Below, one piece after another: positions 20,832 to 31,521 of a DNA stretch of 64,000 nucleotides. The position numbers and the translations under genes were made by a program. Position 1 is the first letter of the stretch; every line of letters starts with the position of its first letter. Source of the DNA: Plenodomus lindquistii (lineage: Eukaryota > Ascomycota > Dothideomycetes > Pleosporales > Leptosphaeriaceae); the NCBI GenBank assembly GCA_025504975.1, contig JANUWI010000001.1, forward strand, positions 1,116,001 through 1,180,000, in the 5' to 3' direction. Below the pieces are notes generated by a model, which was given only the letters and a program-made list of their open reading frames with translations, ran no database searches and had not been told where the DNA came from.

Positions 20832-22156
20832 ATGGCCAAGGCAACGACTACGACGCCAGACTTAGTATCGGCACCGGCATTGGCTACGTCATCAGCAACT
20901 CCAACACCACAGCAGCAAGAACTCGAGTCTCGCGCCAAAGAGTTCATCACACGAGGAAAGTTCAATCGCAGATTCACGCTTCCAGCAACAGACGCACATG
21001 ATGAGCTCACCGTGACTTATGCCGTTGGCGGCGTAGACACCGACAACGCGCTGACTGTACTCTTCATTGGCGGCATGTATGGCGGCAGACTCTTGGCCAG
21101 CGTTTTTGACCATGTTGGGCACAGCCTTAGGATGAGAATTGTTGTCGTTGACAGGTAAGGGCAGCAGTCTGATGCAAACCTTGATAAAGAGGTCGGATTG
21201 TAGATGCTAACTACGGTTGACGTAGGCCAGGAATGGGTGGCTCAACAATGGTCAATGTATCGCTCCGTCTGATGGTTTGGCTCGAAACGGTACCTTTGCT
21301 CTTGCGCACTATCAAAGCACAACACATATCTACTGCTGCCCACAGCTGCGGTGTCATCTATCCGCTCAACACCATATACAAATTGCCATGGATTCTGCCC
21401 TCGTCCAACCGTAAGCTGTATCTCTTCGCGTCTTGGGTCAGCACGGAGCACTCTGGCCTCTCTATGTTTTCCATCTCTTCGTATCTGCCTTCACCTCTCA
21501 TCAACAAGTTCGATACCGTTGTCCGCTGCGTCAACCGCATCACGACGTCTACCCTGCACTTTTCGGGTGTAGTATCCAGCGCCGTTTCCATGCCTTTTAC
21601 GGCCAACGAGGAGGGTAGTGGTTCGGGAGACAATGATAGGAGGAAGAAACTGCAAAGGCATGAGCGGAATAACATCTGCCGCGAATCTATCGGTATTTCG
21701 GCTGCAGAGAACGCGGCTAGGTCCAAAGAAATCATGCGCGCAGTGTTTGAAGAACGCACACGCGGTGCCAATCACGAAGCACTCCTCTCACTACGGAAAG
21801 GCGTCGCCGGAGGGTGGGGTGCTTGCGATGACTATGCAACGTACTCTGGCATGCTGGAAGCCAAGATGCAAGGATTCTTCCAGGGAAACCGGCCAGGTAC
21901 AAACCAGGAGACAAGCCAAAGTGACCTGGCATTACCCAGCGATCGCTTCGTCATGAAAACGTATTGGGCTGAGAAGGACAATCTAATTGGTAAAAAAGGC
22001 CAAGAATACTTTGATAAATACTTTGAGCGGTTTTCCGAAACTAAAGAGGGAGTGAGCAGCGATCAAAACGAGCATGCATGTCTGCTCTACGACAGCGAGC
22101 TGGTACCAGAGACAACCCACGAAACAGTGTGTTTACCCCAGTACGAGGCTTTGTAA
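20832..22156 (+). CDS. Alpha/beta-hydrolase-fold protein, uncharacterised fungal family
   Basis: Exons 20832-21154 and 21226-22156 code for 417 residues. After a disordered N-terminus, VLFIGGMYGGRLLA corresponds to the strand and oxyanion loop, RIVVVDRPGMGGST to the next strand, and HISTAAHSCGVIYPLNT to the nucleophile elbow. The elbow is AHSCG rather than GxSxG, still with a Ser; other fungal members show SHSAG. A later Asp and His can be found but not assigned with confidence. No signal peptide is seen. The substrate is unknown. The C-terminal 80 residues are charged and probably disordered. An upstream ATG at 20814 adds six residues. Confidence 0.75.
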
Positions 22157-22656
22157 CGGGCACTTAGGGACATGCTAGGGTGACAAAAGTGATAGGGTGT
22201 ACGCATTCATTGTTAACTGCTCATCTACCGGACCATGGGAATATGCATATATTCATATTGTATGGTGTGACAAGAACGAATTTATTGCATGGAAATAATC
22301 GGGCAGAAATCGGCTCTAGCTTGCATCCTATACGATAAACGAATCATCAGACGTCTCGACACTCGTGTCAGTTCATTCGCATATTCCAACAACTCGTATC
22401 TGCAATCTGACAAACTAGGAGTACTAGCCCTCTTTCTCTTGCCCCAATGACACCAGACCATTCCGTAACAAAGTATGCAATGACCATACTTAGCCCAAGG
22501 ACATTTATTCCCTCGACTTGACTACGGGACACTACTCAAGAAAGCCCGAATAGCCTAGGCATACTCTAGGTGCATTACAACAACTCGTAGTATACACATA
22601 GTTGAAGCATGACTTGTCTCTCTAATAGAACGAGCCTTAGTAACCGTCTACAACGC

Positions 22657-22728
22657 GCAAGGCAAGGCAAGGCAAGGCAAGGCAAGGCAAGGCAAGGCAA
22701 GGCGAGGCAAGGCAAGGCGAAACAAGGC
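22657..22728 (+). repeat. Pentanucleotide microsatellite (GGCAA)n
   Basis: About 14 units of GGCAA, with variants GGCGA near the 3' end. Purine-rich strand bias. Confidence 0.9.
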
Positions 22729-23070
22729 AGGAAGAACAAGCGAGATATCTTCCTCGTCTGCTCTTCTCTTCTAGGTTGCGGGAATTAGGCAGTGATAATG
22801 AAGATCCCGAATTCTAGAACCTACCTAGGAAAAGAGAAGAAAGGGACGATGAATCTTCAAGTCCGCTATGCCTAATCTAGGAAGAAGGTAGCTCGCTAAG
22901 CCTTCTAACCAAACCCCCTGTAACCGACCAGCCGTTTTCAACCCACGCATCCTCACGTAACATGTCCCAATCCTACCACCCGCTATCTATCTCATCCTTA
23001 TCACACTACTAATTACAACCTGCCATTTCCTAAGCATCTAAGACGTAAAGTGAACAATAGACATACGAAT

Positions 23071-23094
23071 CCCCCCCCCCCCCCCCTCCCCCCC
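23071..23094 (+). repeat. Poly-C tract
   Basis: Sixteen C, one T, seven C. Simple homopolymer, likely variable in length between strains. Confidence 0.9.
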
Positions 23095-24298
23095 TCGCTA
23101 ACTCGACCGAAATTCAACCACAGCCCAAGCACAAGCACAAGTCTACACACTAGTTTACCAAACAATGCCCTCTTTCCCCATCCGCCACTGCCGTCCTAGA
23201 TCCCCTGATCGTCGCTTTCCCCGCCCCAACATCTGTCTAGCACCATTTCACGTTTTCCAAAATCAGCCAATCCACAGGTACCGGCATGGCCTGCGGTAGT
23301 AGTAATGGCATTTCTGCTTGACGATCATTCGCGCGGAGGATATTGCGTACTCTTAATGTTTTGCAGACATGGTGACCGAGGCAAGCTGCGTAGAGTGATG
23401 GTCTGATCACGTTAGTGAGATGGAACTGATGGGGCGATTGGAGCTTGCGAAGGTTTAGTCCTGCACAGAGTTCCATGTGAATGCGAGCAATGGTCGATTG
23501 AATGAAGCGAGGGAGAGATAGATATCGCTGGTGGTACCAGGAGCCTCCGTGGCAAGCCGCACTGAATTTGCAGTCAAGCCCAAGGTTGCCATAAGGATGA
23601 GGAGTAAATTATGTTCATAGAAGTAAGAGTTAAACCATCGCCTAGTACCAGAAACAAAGACGTCCTGAAAGTGCAGGACTCACTCAGTGAGAAATAAGGT
23701 GAAAGAAAACGAAAAAGTCCTTTTCTCTAGCTTCTCCTAGCAACGCATGCCGTTGCTTTACACCCACAAAGGGCATACGTTCACCCAGATGGTTGAGAAA
23801 AAAGAGCCAGTATAACCAAATGCAGCCATGACAAGGTCTAAGTAAAAAGCAGAGCAGCGCCGGTTCGTATAAGATGAGAGAGATTTCCATGCCGGATAGA
23901 TGAGATAATTTCGTGTGGGAGACGCCTCCAGACGAGAGTGGGATGTAATTGGTTGATCAACACCAGGTCCCGAATGCAGGACGTGCAGTTGCTGAAGATA
24001 AGAGCGGGATCGAGTAAGGAATTGCGAAAAGTGCGATGTGGCAGCTGATGGCACCGTGCTCTGGGTAGCGCATGGGCGCGTTCCTCGTCTCTTTGCGCCT
24101 CGTAGAAATCACCACCATTGGCGTAGGCGGGGGTACCGGAGCGAGCCAGTGATGAGTGGGTAAATAATAAGTTGAATGGGTAGGAGGTAGGTGTGGTATT
24201 GGTATCTTTCTTTTCTTCTCTTCGTGGCGCGTGCAGGCGTGCATGCATGCGACAACAACAGCAGTAGCAGCAGCAACAGATTGCGGCAGTCCACTCGT

Positions 24299-25136
24299 TT
24301 ACATTACTACGCAGCCACAGCAGCCCTTCTTCTCCGCGTCGCCTTCTTGATCAAACTGCTTGACGGCGCTCGAGCCGTTTTGGCCCTGGGCGGGGGCACC
24401 AGTGTATGAGGACATTTCCTTGTTGTACCTGCGGATTTCGCGGACAATGTCGTAAAAGGCGTTGTCGACGTTGATGCGCGACTTGGCCGATGTCTCGATG
24501 AACTTGCAGCCAAACTGTCGTGCGAGGTTCTGGCCCTCTGTGATTGGCGAGGTTAGCATGAGACATGAGGGCACGAGCTGAGACGGCCAAACGCACCTTG
24601 TGTCGACACCTGCCTCTCGCCGTCGAGATCGCACTTGTTGCCCACAACAATCATGGGGAAGTAGTCTTTGTCCTTTACGCGGAGAATCTGCTGCTGGAAC
24701 GTCATGATTTCCTCGAAGCTCTGGCGGTCGGTTATCGAGTAGACGAGCAGGAAGCCCTCGCCTGTGCGCATGTACTGCTCCCGCATGGCCGAGTACTCTT
24801 CCTGGCCGGCTGTGTCGAGCACATCGAGCAGGGCGACCTCGTCGTCGATGACGCACTGCTTGCGGTACGAGTCTGCGGGCACACGGTTACTCGAGGGTTC
24901 CACGGGTGACGCGCGGTCGGAAGGGAGGGGACTGACCTTCAATGGTTGGATCGTACTCGTCGACAAAGTGGCTCTGGATCAGCTGGATCGTCAGACACGA
25001 CTTGCCCACGCCACCGCCGCCGACCACGACCAGCTTGTATTCTCGGAGAAACTAGGGCGCATGTCAGTAGAGGCGATAGAGGGCCAGCGCAAGGGCCGGG
25101 CAGAGGAGATGAGCGGTGACGCACCTTTGATGCCAT
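24299..25136 (-). CDS. ras1: Ras GTPase (Ras1/RasA type)
   Basis: Exons 25136-25125, 25051-24937, 24872-24597 and 24537-24299 code for 213 residues. All G boxes are visible: P loop GGGGVGKS (residues 14-21), switch I YDPTIEDSYRKQ, switch [34 protein letters not shown] and ETSAK. The C-terminus ends [10 protein letters not shown], so it has a CaaX box (CVVM) for farnesylation with neighbouring cysteines for palmitoylation, placing it on the inner plasma membrane. The first exon codes only MASK. In fungi Ras controls cAMP/MAPK signalling, polarity and morphogenesis. The gene is intact, with no activating substitution at the P-loop glycines. Confidence 0.97.
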
Positions 25137-25260
25137 TGTGAGGGTAGAGTATGTGAGGGAGGGAGGGTGTGGCGGATTATTGTTGCACCGGCGAGTGGAG
25201 GGTGAGAGGGTGAGTGTGGAGAGGAGGGAGGGTTGGTGGGTGCGGGAGGGCTGGCGTGCT

Positions 25261-25322
25261 GCAAGTGCAGGTGCGGGTGCAGGTGCGGGTGCAGGTGCAG
25301 GTGCAGGTGCGATGCAGGTGCG
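25261..25322 (+). repeat. Hexamer repeat (GCAGGT/GCGGGT)n
   Basis: About ten GTGCAG or GTGCGG units about 125 bp upstream of the Ras ATG. C-rich on the transcribed strand of Ras. Confidence 0.85.
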
Positions 25323-25600
25323 GTGTGTGAAGGGCCAGCGCTCGGTGGTCTCGGGGCAATTGGGGAGGCGGGAGGGTTGGGGTGGGCGGCGCTCGATTCT
25401 CGAATTCCCTGGGCGGCGGCGACGATCCAAGGGAGGCAGGCAGGTGGGCAGGCAGAACGTGGATTGTCTGGGCTGTCAACGGGCGGGCGATGCACGACAA
25501 TGGGCGATGCACGCTGGTGGTGGTGTGAGACTGCGGCGATTGCTGCAATGGCTCCTGCTGCTGCTGCTACCGGCTACTAGTAGTGTGGTGGAATGGCCAG

Positions 25601-25641
25601 GGACAGGACAGGACAGGACAGGACAGGACAGAACAGGACAG
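25601..25641 (+). repeat. Pentanucleotide microsatellite (GGACA)n
   Basis: Eight GGACA-type units with one GAACA variant. Confidence 0.9.
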
Positions 25642-26696
25642 GAGAGGAGGCGGACGGGAGCAGCAGCAGCAGCTTCACCACGGCCATGGCCAGCCAAAGA
25701 AAACTGGGGCGCCCACTGGTTTCTTAGCACTTAGCGCTGGACAGCATGCGACCCGTCCGCGCCCTCCCACATGTGCCTTACTCGCTGCCATGTCGAGAGA
25801 CCCAAGAACTGCTGCATCCTTGTCCCCACCACAGTACTAGAGTACAGCAGCAGCAGCAGCAGCAGGTGTCGCTGTGTCTACTCCATAGTACCATGCGTCG
25901 ACCACACCCACACTGCCAGCACTCAACCCTCCCCCCTCCATCGTCGCCTCTGGCTGGCCTGGCCAGCGGTTAGAGCGGTGGGCGCAATATTATACATGTA
26001 CTCATGCGACGACTCTCTGCGATCCCAGCGCCCAACAACCGCGTGGCACGGGGTGCATATTGCCCTGGCGCAAACCATTGCTTGCCGCTGCCGTCAAGGG
26101 GTTGGTTCGCCTGCCCTCATCTGGCCTGCCACCCCGGCTCCTTTTGTTGCGCTGCACTGTGCTCTCACTGCACTCACTGGGTAGTACTGCTGCCACTACT
26201 ATAGTACTGCTGCCATCCATGTGACCGTTTTCGCATGCATGCGGGCTCCGGCAAAGGCAGCACTGCAGAACTGCAGCTTCACGCACCCCCACTGCAATCG
26301 CATGCCATCCCTATTGGATGCCACCTAGTCTTCTGCACCCACGACACGTGCAGAATTGCGACTTGCAAATCCCAGTTGGCAAATTCTCATACTAATCTCC
26401 GCCCTCTCCATCAACAATTAGCCCCCCTTCAAACTCTACCCATACTACCGCGTATCGGGACACATTGTCAGGTGGCGTCGTCGCCTAGGTGGGTAGGGCT
26501 AGGGCGGGGGCCGCGGGAGGACTGCCCACGCAGCTTCTTGCCGACCTTCGAGAAGCCCCTGACCCATCTTTGGCCTTCACCATGCATCATCTCCTTCTGT
26601 TGCATCTCAGATTTGACATGTACATGGCCAGTCTGGACCGGCCGCCTTGTAGAGTATTTACATAGGTACATTGGTTACACTTCACCGCTGCCTTCG

Positions 26697-27839
26697 CTAC
26701 GAGTCCTTATCAGACGTATCAGCATCGTCTTCTCCCTCGACAGCTACGCGCCGCCCCTGAACCGCCTTCTCAACCTCTGGCACGAGACCCTCCATGTATT
26801 CGACATCGCGACCAACGAGCGTCACCGTATTGTGGTCTTTGCCCCAGCGTGGATAGCTCCCCACTTTCACACCCTTGGCTTCTGCCTTGGCCGCCAGCTC
26901 GGTGAGGTAGCCAGCAACAGCACTCTCTGCCAGTGGTGTCGATATAAGGATTCGCAGTACACCTTTGCCCTCAGGATCTGTCAATCGAGGTAAGATGCGG
27001 GGTTTCAGTCCATCGATCATCGCTTCAAACAGCCGAGGCACGCCCGGGAGGATATGAACATTGCCATTCACACAGCTCACCGGCACCCACAACGATTCAT
27101 TCACAAAGATGACTTGATCTTCATCAGGCACCTTGTCGTCGATGGGTAGCTCCACCATGCGCTTCTTGGCTGTGAGTGCGGGCGATTCGACGTTCCAATC
27201 AAAGTCTGGCTGCGACTTGTGCGGCTTTGATAGCGCCTTCATTCGCTGAAATGCTGCGTCGTGTAGCTTCAACTCCAGGCCAAATGCCTTGGCTATCGAT
27301 TGGTAAGTGATGTCGTCGTGCCTAGCCCCACATAGTCAGCGGCTGCGGCGTGTAGCGAATGGGCGACTATTACGCACGTAGGACCAATGCCACCAGAGGT
27401 GACGACCATGTCGTAGTTCCTGGACATGCGTTGAACGGCTTCGACTATTTCGCCTTCGTCGTCTGCTATGACTTCTACCCTGCGGAGGTTGATACCCAGC
27501 GAGAAGCACCATTTTGCAAAGTAGGCCTGGCCATGTCAGGATCTTGATTGTTTTACCAGTGCGCGGTGTCTACTGACGGAATTGGTGTCAACTGTCTACG
27601 TTGTTGTTAGTCAGGTGTATGTTGATAAAGTGAGACGAGATGGCTGTACATACCTTTCCTCCCAGAACCTCATCTCCGATAATCAAACACGCCGCCGTGT
27701 GAATCAAACTCTTTTGCTGTGCAGCCGCCATACTCGATGACGTTATCGATACCGGACGGAATCTCGCCGCAGACCTGTGTGTGAACCCGGGCGCTGGACG
27801 TGACAGATGCCTCGCAACCTGATTCAGTCTTGCAAACAT
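26697..27839 (-). CDS. Molybdopterin-binding (MoCF_biosynth/CinA-like) domain protein, probably mitochondrial
   Basis: Exons 27839-27654, 27595-27578, 27526-27378 and 27321-26697 give 325 residues. The N-terminus (MFARLNQVARHLSRPAPGF) is basic, amphipathic and acid-free, as in a mitochondrial presequence. The domain starts TAACLIIGDEVLGGKTVDTNS and includes TSGGIGPTHDDITYQSIAKAFGL, the MoaB/CinA signature, and later NGNVHILPGVPRLFEAM. Related eukaryotic proteins include the N-terminal part of FAD synthase (FLAD1) and standalone fungal homologues of unknown role. Exon 2 is only 18 nt and codes TVDTNS, part of the conserved motif, so it is needed. A second in-frame ATG (MAAAQQK) could give a cytosolic form. 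The gene diverges from GMF with 228 bp between starts. Confidence 0.85.
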
Positions 27840-28067
27840 CTAACCAGGTGCAGTGCAGAACAACAGATGAACCCTCCAGCGCATCGGAAGGAGTGGAACA
27901 GAATGACACGTGCATGGGCATATCGTCGAGCTGTCTCGGCTAGCGTCTGTCATTCCCCCGCGCTATGTACGGCATCTGACAGCCCTAACCCCCACCACCC
28001 GCTGCTTCACCAGCAACATTGGGAACGGCGGTGCTGAACCTTGCAACAGCTCCATCGTACGTTCGCC

Positions 28068-28881
28068 ATGGTGAGTTTACAGTGCCTCCATGTTGACCCC
28101 CGACCCTCCGCACTTGGGGTTCCACTGTACTGAACTGCATAGAGCTAATCCAGACCTGTGAATAGTCGTCCGAAGCACGCCTCTACACCTTCTCCGAGGA
28201 AACCAAGAGCAAGCTACGCAAGTTCCGCCTTGGGACGAGTCGCGCAAAAGATCCGCAGGCTGTTATATGTACGCTTCTTCCATGAACCACACACACGCGG
28301 TCGCGCCTGCCATGGCCCCTGCCTCGCACACACCCTCGCACACGCTCACGCCAAGTCCTTTACAAGGGCAGACGAACTTGATGGTGTGAAGGCAACGAAC
28401 GCGCGCTGATGCCCGCGCGCCAGACGAAATCGATAAGAAAACACTCGAAGTACGGCCCGTGGATGACGACGTCTACTCGGACGTACAGAGTCTTGCAGAT
28501 GAACTGCCAGACCATGCACCGCGGTTCGTGCTGTTGAGCTACCCACTCACTCTTGTATGTCTGTCCTGCCGCTCTAGAATCCGAAGCACTCTCGGGCCTG
28601 TACACCTCCGCAAGCTTCATCATGTGTGGCCACACAAAGGCGCAAGCATTAGAGTATCAGGGCACCCCAGACTGACGATAGCATTACAGGACTCAGGCCG
28701 CCTCTCCGTACCCTACGTAATGCTCTACTACCTCCCCATCACTTGTAACAGCGAAGTTAAGATGCTGTACGCCGGCGCAAAGGAGTTGATGCGCAACACG
28801 AGCGAGGTCGGGCGAATCATCGAGATTGACAGCGCAGAAGACGTGGAAGAAATCGAAAAACTGCTCAAAGAGCATGTATAG
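28068..28881 (+). CDS. aim7: Glia maturation factor homologue (ADF/cofilin family, Aim7/Gmf1)
   Basis: Exons 28068-28070 (only the ATG), 28166-28268, 28424-28554 and 28690-28881 give 142 residues, the family length. The ADF-H fold is seen in SEETKSKLRKFRLG, LADELPDHAPRFVLLSYPL, GRLSVPYVMLYYLPI and KMLYAGAKELMRNTSEVGRIIEI. The last block matches GMF rather than cofilin. GMF debranches Arp2/3 actin networks and acts in endocytic patches. The initiator codon is separated from the rest by a 95-nt intron, which agrees with cofilin-family genes in fungi where the first exon is often only ATG. All introns are GT-AG. Confidence 0.92.
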
Positions 28882-30429
28882 ACAGGTCGTCCCGAAGCAG
28901 TCTGCAAAAGGCTACCGAAAGCATCACAAAACCTGGAACATCTACTGTAGACCGAGATGGACATTGAGATCTTGAACATCTTACATAGCATGAGATGTTA
29001 CCATGCTGTAGTCGATAAGAAAGACACAGAAATTCAGAATCGCAGCCGTCTCTAACCGCAACACACAACTCAATCGGACAATACTTGCTCCTCAATAAGA
29101 CTACATACACAGAACGCTATTCTCCATGTCCAAAGATTTATCAATGCGCTCATCTCCGCCGCGAAAGAGAAAATCATACTTTTCTGCCATTGCACCCACA
29201 ACCTCACACATCACCTCATGCATCCACATGCCCCACCGCACCCATCCGCTAACCACAAACTCTCCGAGCCCCAGCAGATTATATGTTTCATATTCCACCG
29301 ACCCCTGCCCCCTTAACCTTATCACGACTCACACATTTGCGTCGATCGACATCTCGGGTAGTCAAGGGTCTGTTCGGTAGGGATCGGTAATGAGGGCTCG
29401 ATGCGGGAGGAGTGGGTTCGGTTGCGAGAGCGTTTTTTGTGTCGATCCGCGAAGCCAATGCCGCTATGCCCATCTCTGTTCCGTGTTTCGTTGTCTTTCT
29501 CATCTTTGCGAGAACTATTTCGGCTTCTGATTTTTGACATGTGGAATAGGGGTCCAAGGACGTTTGTCGAAATTCCCAGATACGGCGGTTGACAAATCTC
29601 AGTATGCTATGTTATGAGCCTTGGCCTGGCCCGTCATTGGTAATGAGGCAATCTTTCCAGAGTTGAGGTCACACAGTTGGGTCATCTTTAGGACGTTAGA
29701 CTGTGCTCGAAGATGTGATTGTGAATAATGCTCGGCGGGTAATGGAGAGATGGAGTGTTTGGCTGCAGTGCTGTTCGCTTTCGATGAAAGATTGAGCGTG
29801 AAGATAGTGATTCGTATTTCAACGACGTCAGGTGGACCGGTTCAAGTGGTGATGCTGCCTCACTTGCATTCATCTGTTTCGTTGAAAGCTTGACCTCGTT
29901 GTTTGTATTCGACCGGCACTGTGATTAATGCTGAACCAAGCTTCAGAAGTCGGTATGCATGTGCTTATATGTCATGATGTACGATTGTACTTCCAACGAA
30001 AGTATACGCAACAGATTGAGTATGAGAGTGTTGCAGTGTCTTCTGTTTGGAGCCAACATCGATCAGAAAATGCTGACGCAAAGTGAATTATGGTAACGTC
30101 CCTGTGAATGGCCATACTAACTTCATCTTTGTTTGCAGTGTGTCAGCAAACAAGTCCGTACTTGACTGCACAATCTGAGCATCATGCGCGACAATGGACA
30201 CTTGCTTTCGAAACAACGCAACGCTCGAAAAGCTCTACAATGCCAGATTCAACAAAGCTCACTTGGAATGGCACGACTTGACGCCGCATAGGAGCTTGCC
30301 TTTCACACCACATGCCTATACGGCAGTAATGCACTATAGCTCTGACCTTGCGCAATTCAATACCTCAATTCTACCAGGCAAAGAAGCTACCCATAAAAGC
30401 CATCGCGCACTCAACCATCAGCCACTGCC
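28882..30429. other. Intergenic, 1.5 kb, no supported gene
   Basis: Frames of 60-90 codons exist on both strands at 29101-29557 but overlap and carry no domain. A 160-codon frame at 30194-30676 overlaps the next gene in another frame and is Pro/Thr/His-rich by chance composition. Confidence 0.45.
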
Positions 30430-31149
30430 ATGTCCAACCCCGCCCATCCCAACAACAGTCCGCAGAAGCATCAACATCTCAACATGCCCGATGCAGCCGC
30501 CTTCACACGTCAGCATCGCAGGCCAAATAACAACAATAACAACAACAACGACCCACAAGCCGCACAAGTTCCCCCAAGCCGTCTACCTTACCCCGTATAC
30601 GACTATGCAGGATCATCACATCAACATGCTCGAACCTACGTGTCTAGGATCCCAGTGCGTCAAGCGACTACGATAGATTACACACGGAAGATACATCCCC
30701 TTCCCCTACCACCAGTCTCGGATCATAGTTCGGATCAGAATCTGTCTAGCGTGGAGCCAGGTATGCGGCCTTGTACATGTTTCGACTACAACGCCCAGAT
30801 GCATAACGGTCTTGTATCCCGAACATCAGAGACCGCGCTCAACGACGTGCGCAGGCGTCCGAGCACTACAACTACCAACGCTGCGAACATTGGTGCCGCA
30901 AGCACGAGTGAGGTCTCTCAAGGTGCAAACGCAACACAAATATATAGCCCCGTCACAGCTGCGCAGAATGCTAGATCAACGTCCGCTGAGTATAATGATT
31001 CGCTCGACCACATGCCTGAAGATGAGTTCTCGGCGGTGATGGGTGGGTTGCATAGTCTTTCTAATATCCAGCACAAGGAATCGAGGCGTGAGAGGACGAA
31101 GCGGTTTTTCAAGGGGTTGAAGCGTGGGATTTCGGGACGAAGGGGTTGA
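30430..31149 (+). CDS. Hypothetical low-complexity protein with a basic amphipathic C-terminus
   Basis: Single exon, 239 residues. It has an Asn run near residue 35, a Pro/Ser-rich middle and a short Cys pair (RPCTCFDY). The tail, SRRERTKRFFKGLKRGISGRR, is strongly basic with Phe and Leu spaced as in a membrane-binding or nuclear-localising helix. Just before it is an acidic/hydrophobic segment (DHMPEDEFSAVMGGLHSLSN). I recognise no family. The ATG at 30430 is the first in frame. Confidence rests on the length of the frame and on the ordered C-terminus; it could still be spurious. Confidence 0.5.
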   Translation: MSNPAHPNNSPQKHQHLNMPDAAAFTRQHRRPNNNNNNNNDPQAAQVPPSRLPYPVYDYAGSSHQHARTYVSRIPVRQATTIDYTRKIHPLPLPPVSDHSSDQNLSSVEPGMRPCTCFDYNAQMHNGLVSRTSETALNDVRRRPSTTTTNAANIGAASTSEVSQGANATQIYSPVTAAQNARSTSAEYNDSLDHMPEDEFSAVMGGLHSLSNIQHKESRRERTKRFFKGLKRGISGRRG

Positions 31150-31521
31150 TTGGGCTTGCGATGGCATGTTTGGACATGGGGATTCTACTATTTTCCGGTT
31201 CAGGTTATTTGCTTTGGTTGATTGTGGGATTTGTGGTCGCTCTTAAGCTAAGTGCAGTGGAGTTCGATTGTTAGGCAGGCTGGAGTGAAGAAGCAAATTT
31301 GGTACTGTAGATTTGATCACATAGCTGATGGGAGTTTTAAATGTCTTATGTCAGTTGCAGATACAAAACGATGATGAGGGCTTGACGGTTCTATTGATTG
31401 ATGCGTTGCTCACGTGAGTTGAAATCTTGGCACGCTAACAGGTTAAGTTAAGTTGTACCCACGCAGCGTGACAGTCTCTTGTGTCAACATCCAGTCCAAG
31501 GGAGTTATATCGTCTCTGATC
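31150..31521. other. Convergent intergenic region, 372 bp
   Basis: Between the 3' ends of the hypothetical gene and the DUF3431 gene. No feature seen beyond AT-rich 3'-end sequence. Confidence 0.5.

Larger units (their letters stand above)
22157..24298. other. 2.1 kb convergent intergenic region with simple repeats
   Basis: Lies between the 3' ends of the hydrolase and Ras genes. Holds a (GGCAA)n array (22657-22728) and a C-tract (23071-23094). Frames on the minus strand at 23684-24248 are low in complexity and overlap one another; no gene is supported. Confidence 0.5.
25137..26696. other. Ras upstream region rich in simple repeats
   Basis: 1.56 kb between Ras and the 3' end of the molybdopterin-domain gene. 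Contains a (GTGCAG/GTGCGG)n hexamer block at 25261-25322, (GGACA)n at 25601-25641 and short CAG runs near 25850. Probably the long 5' regulatory region or leader of Ras; no gene supported. Confidence 0.5.

Noticed and set aside
30194..30676. 160-codon frame upstream of the basic-tailed hypothetical gene
   Set aside because: Overlaps the 239-residue frame in another phase, has no ordered segment, and its Thr/His/Pro-rich end mirrors the low-complexity DNA.
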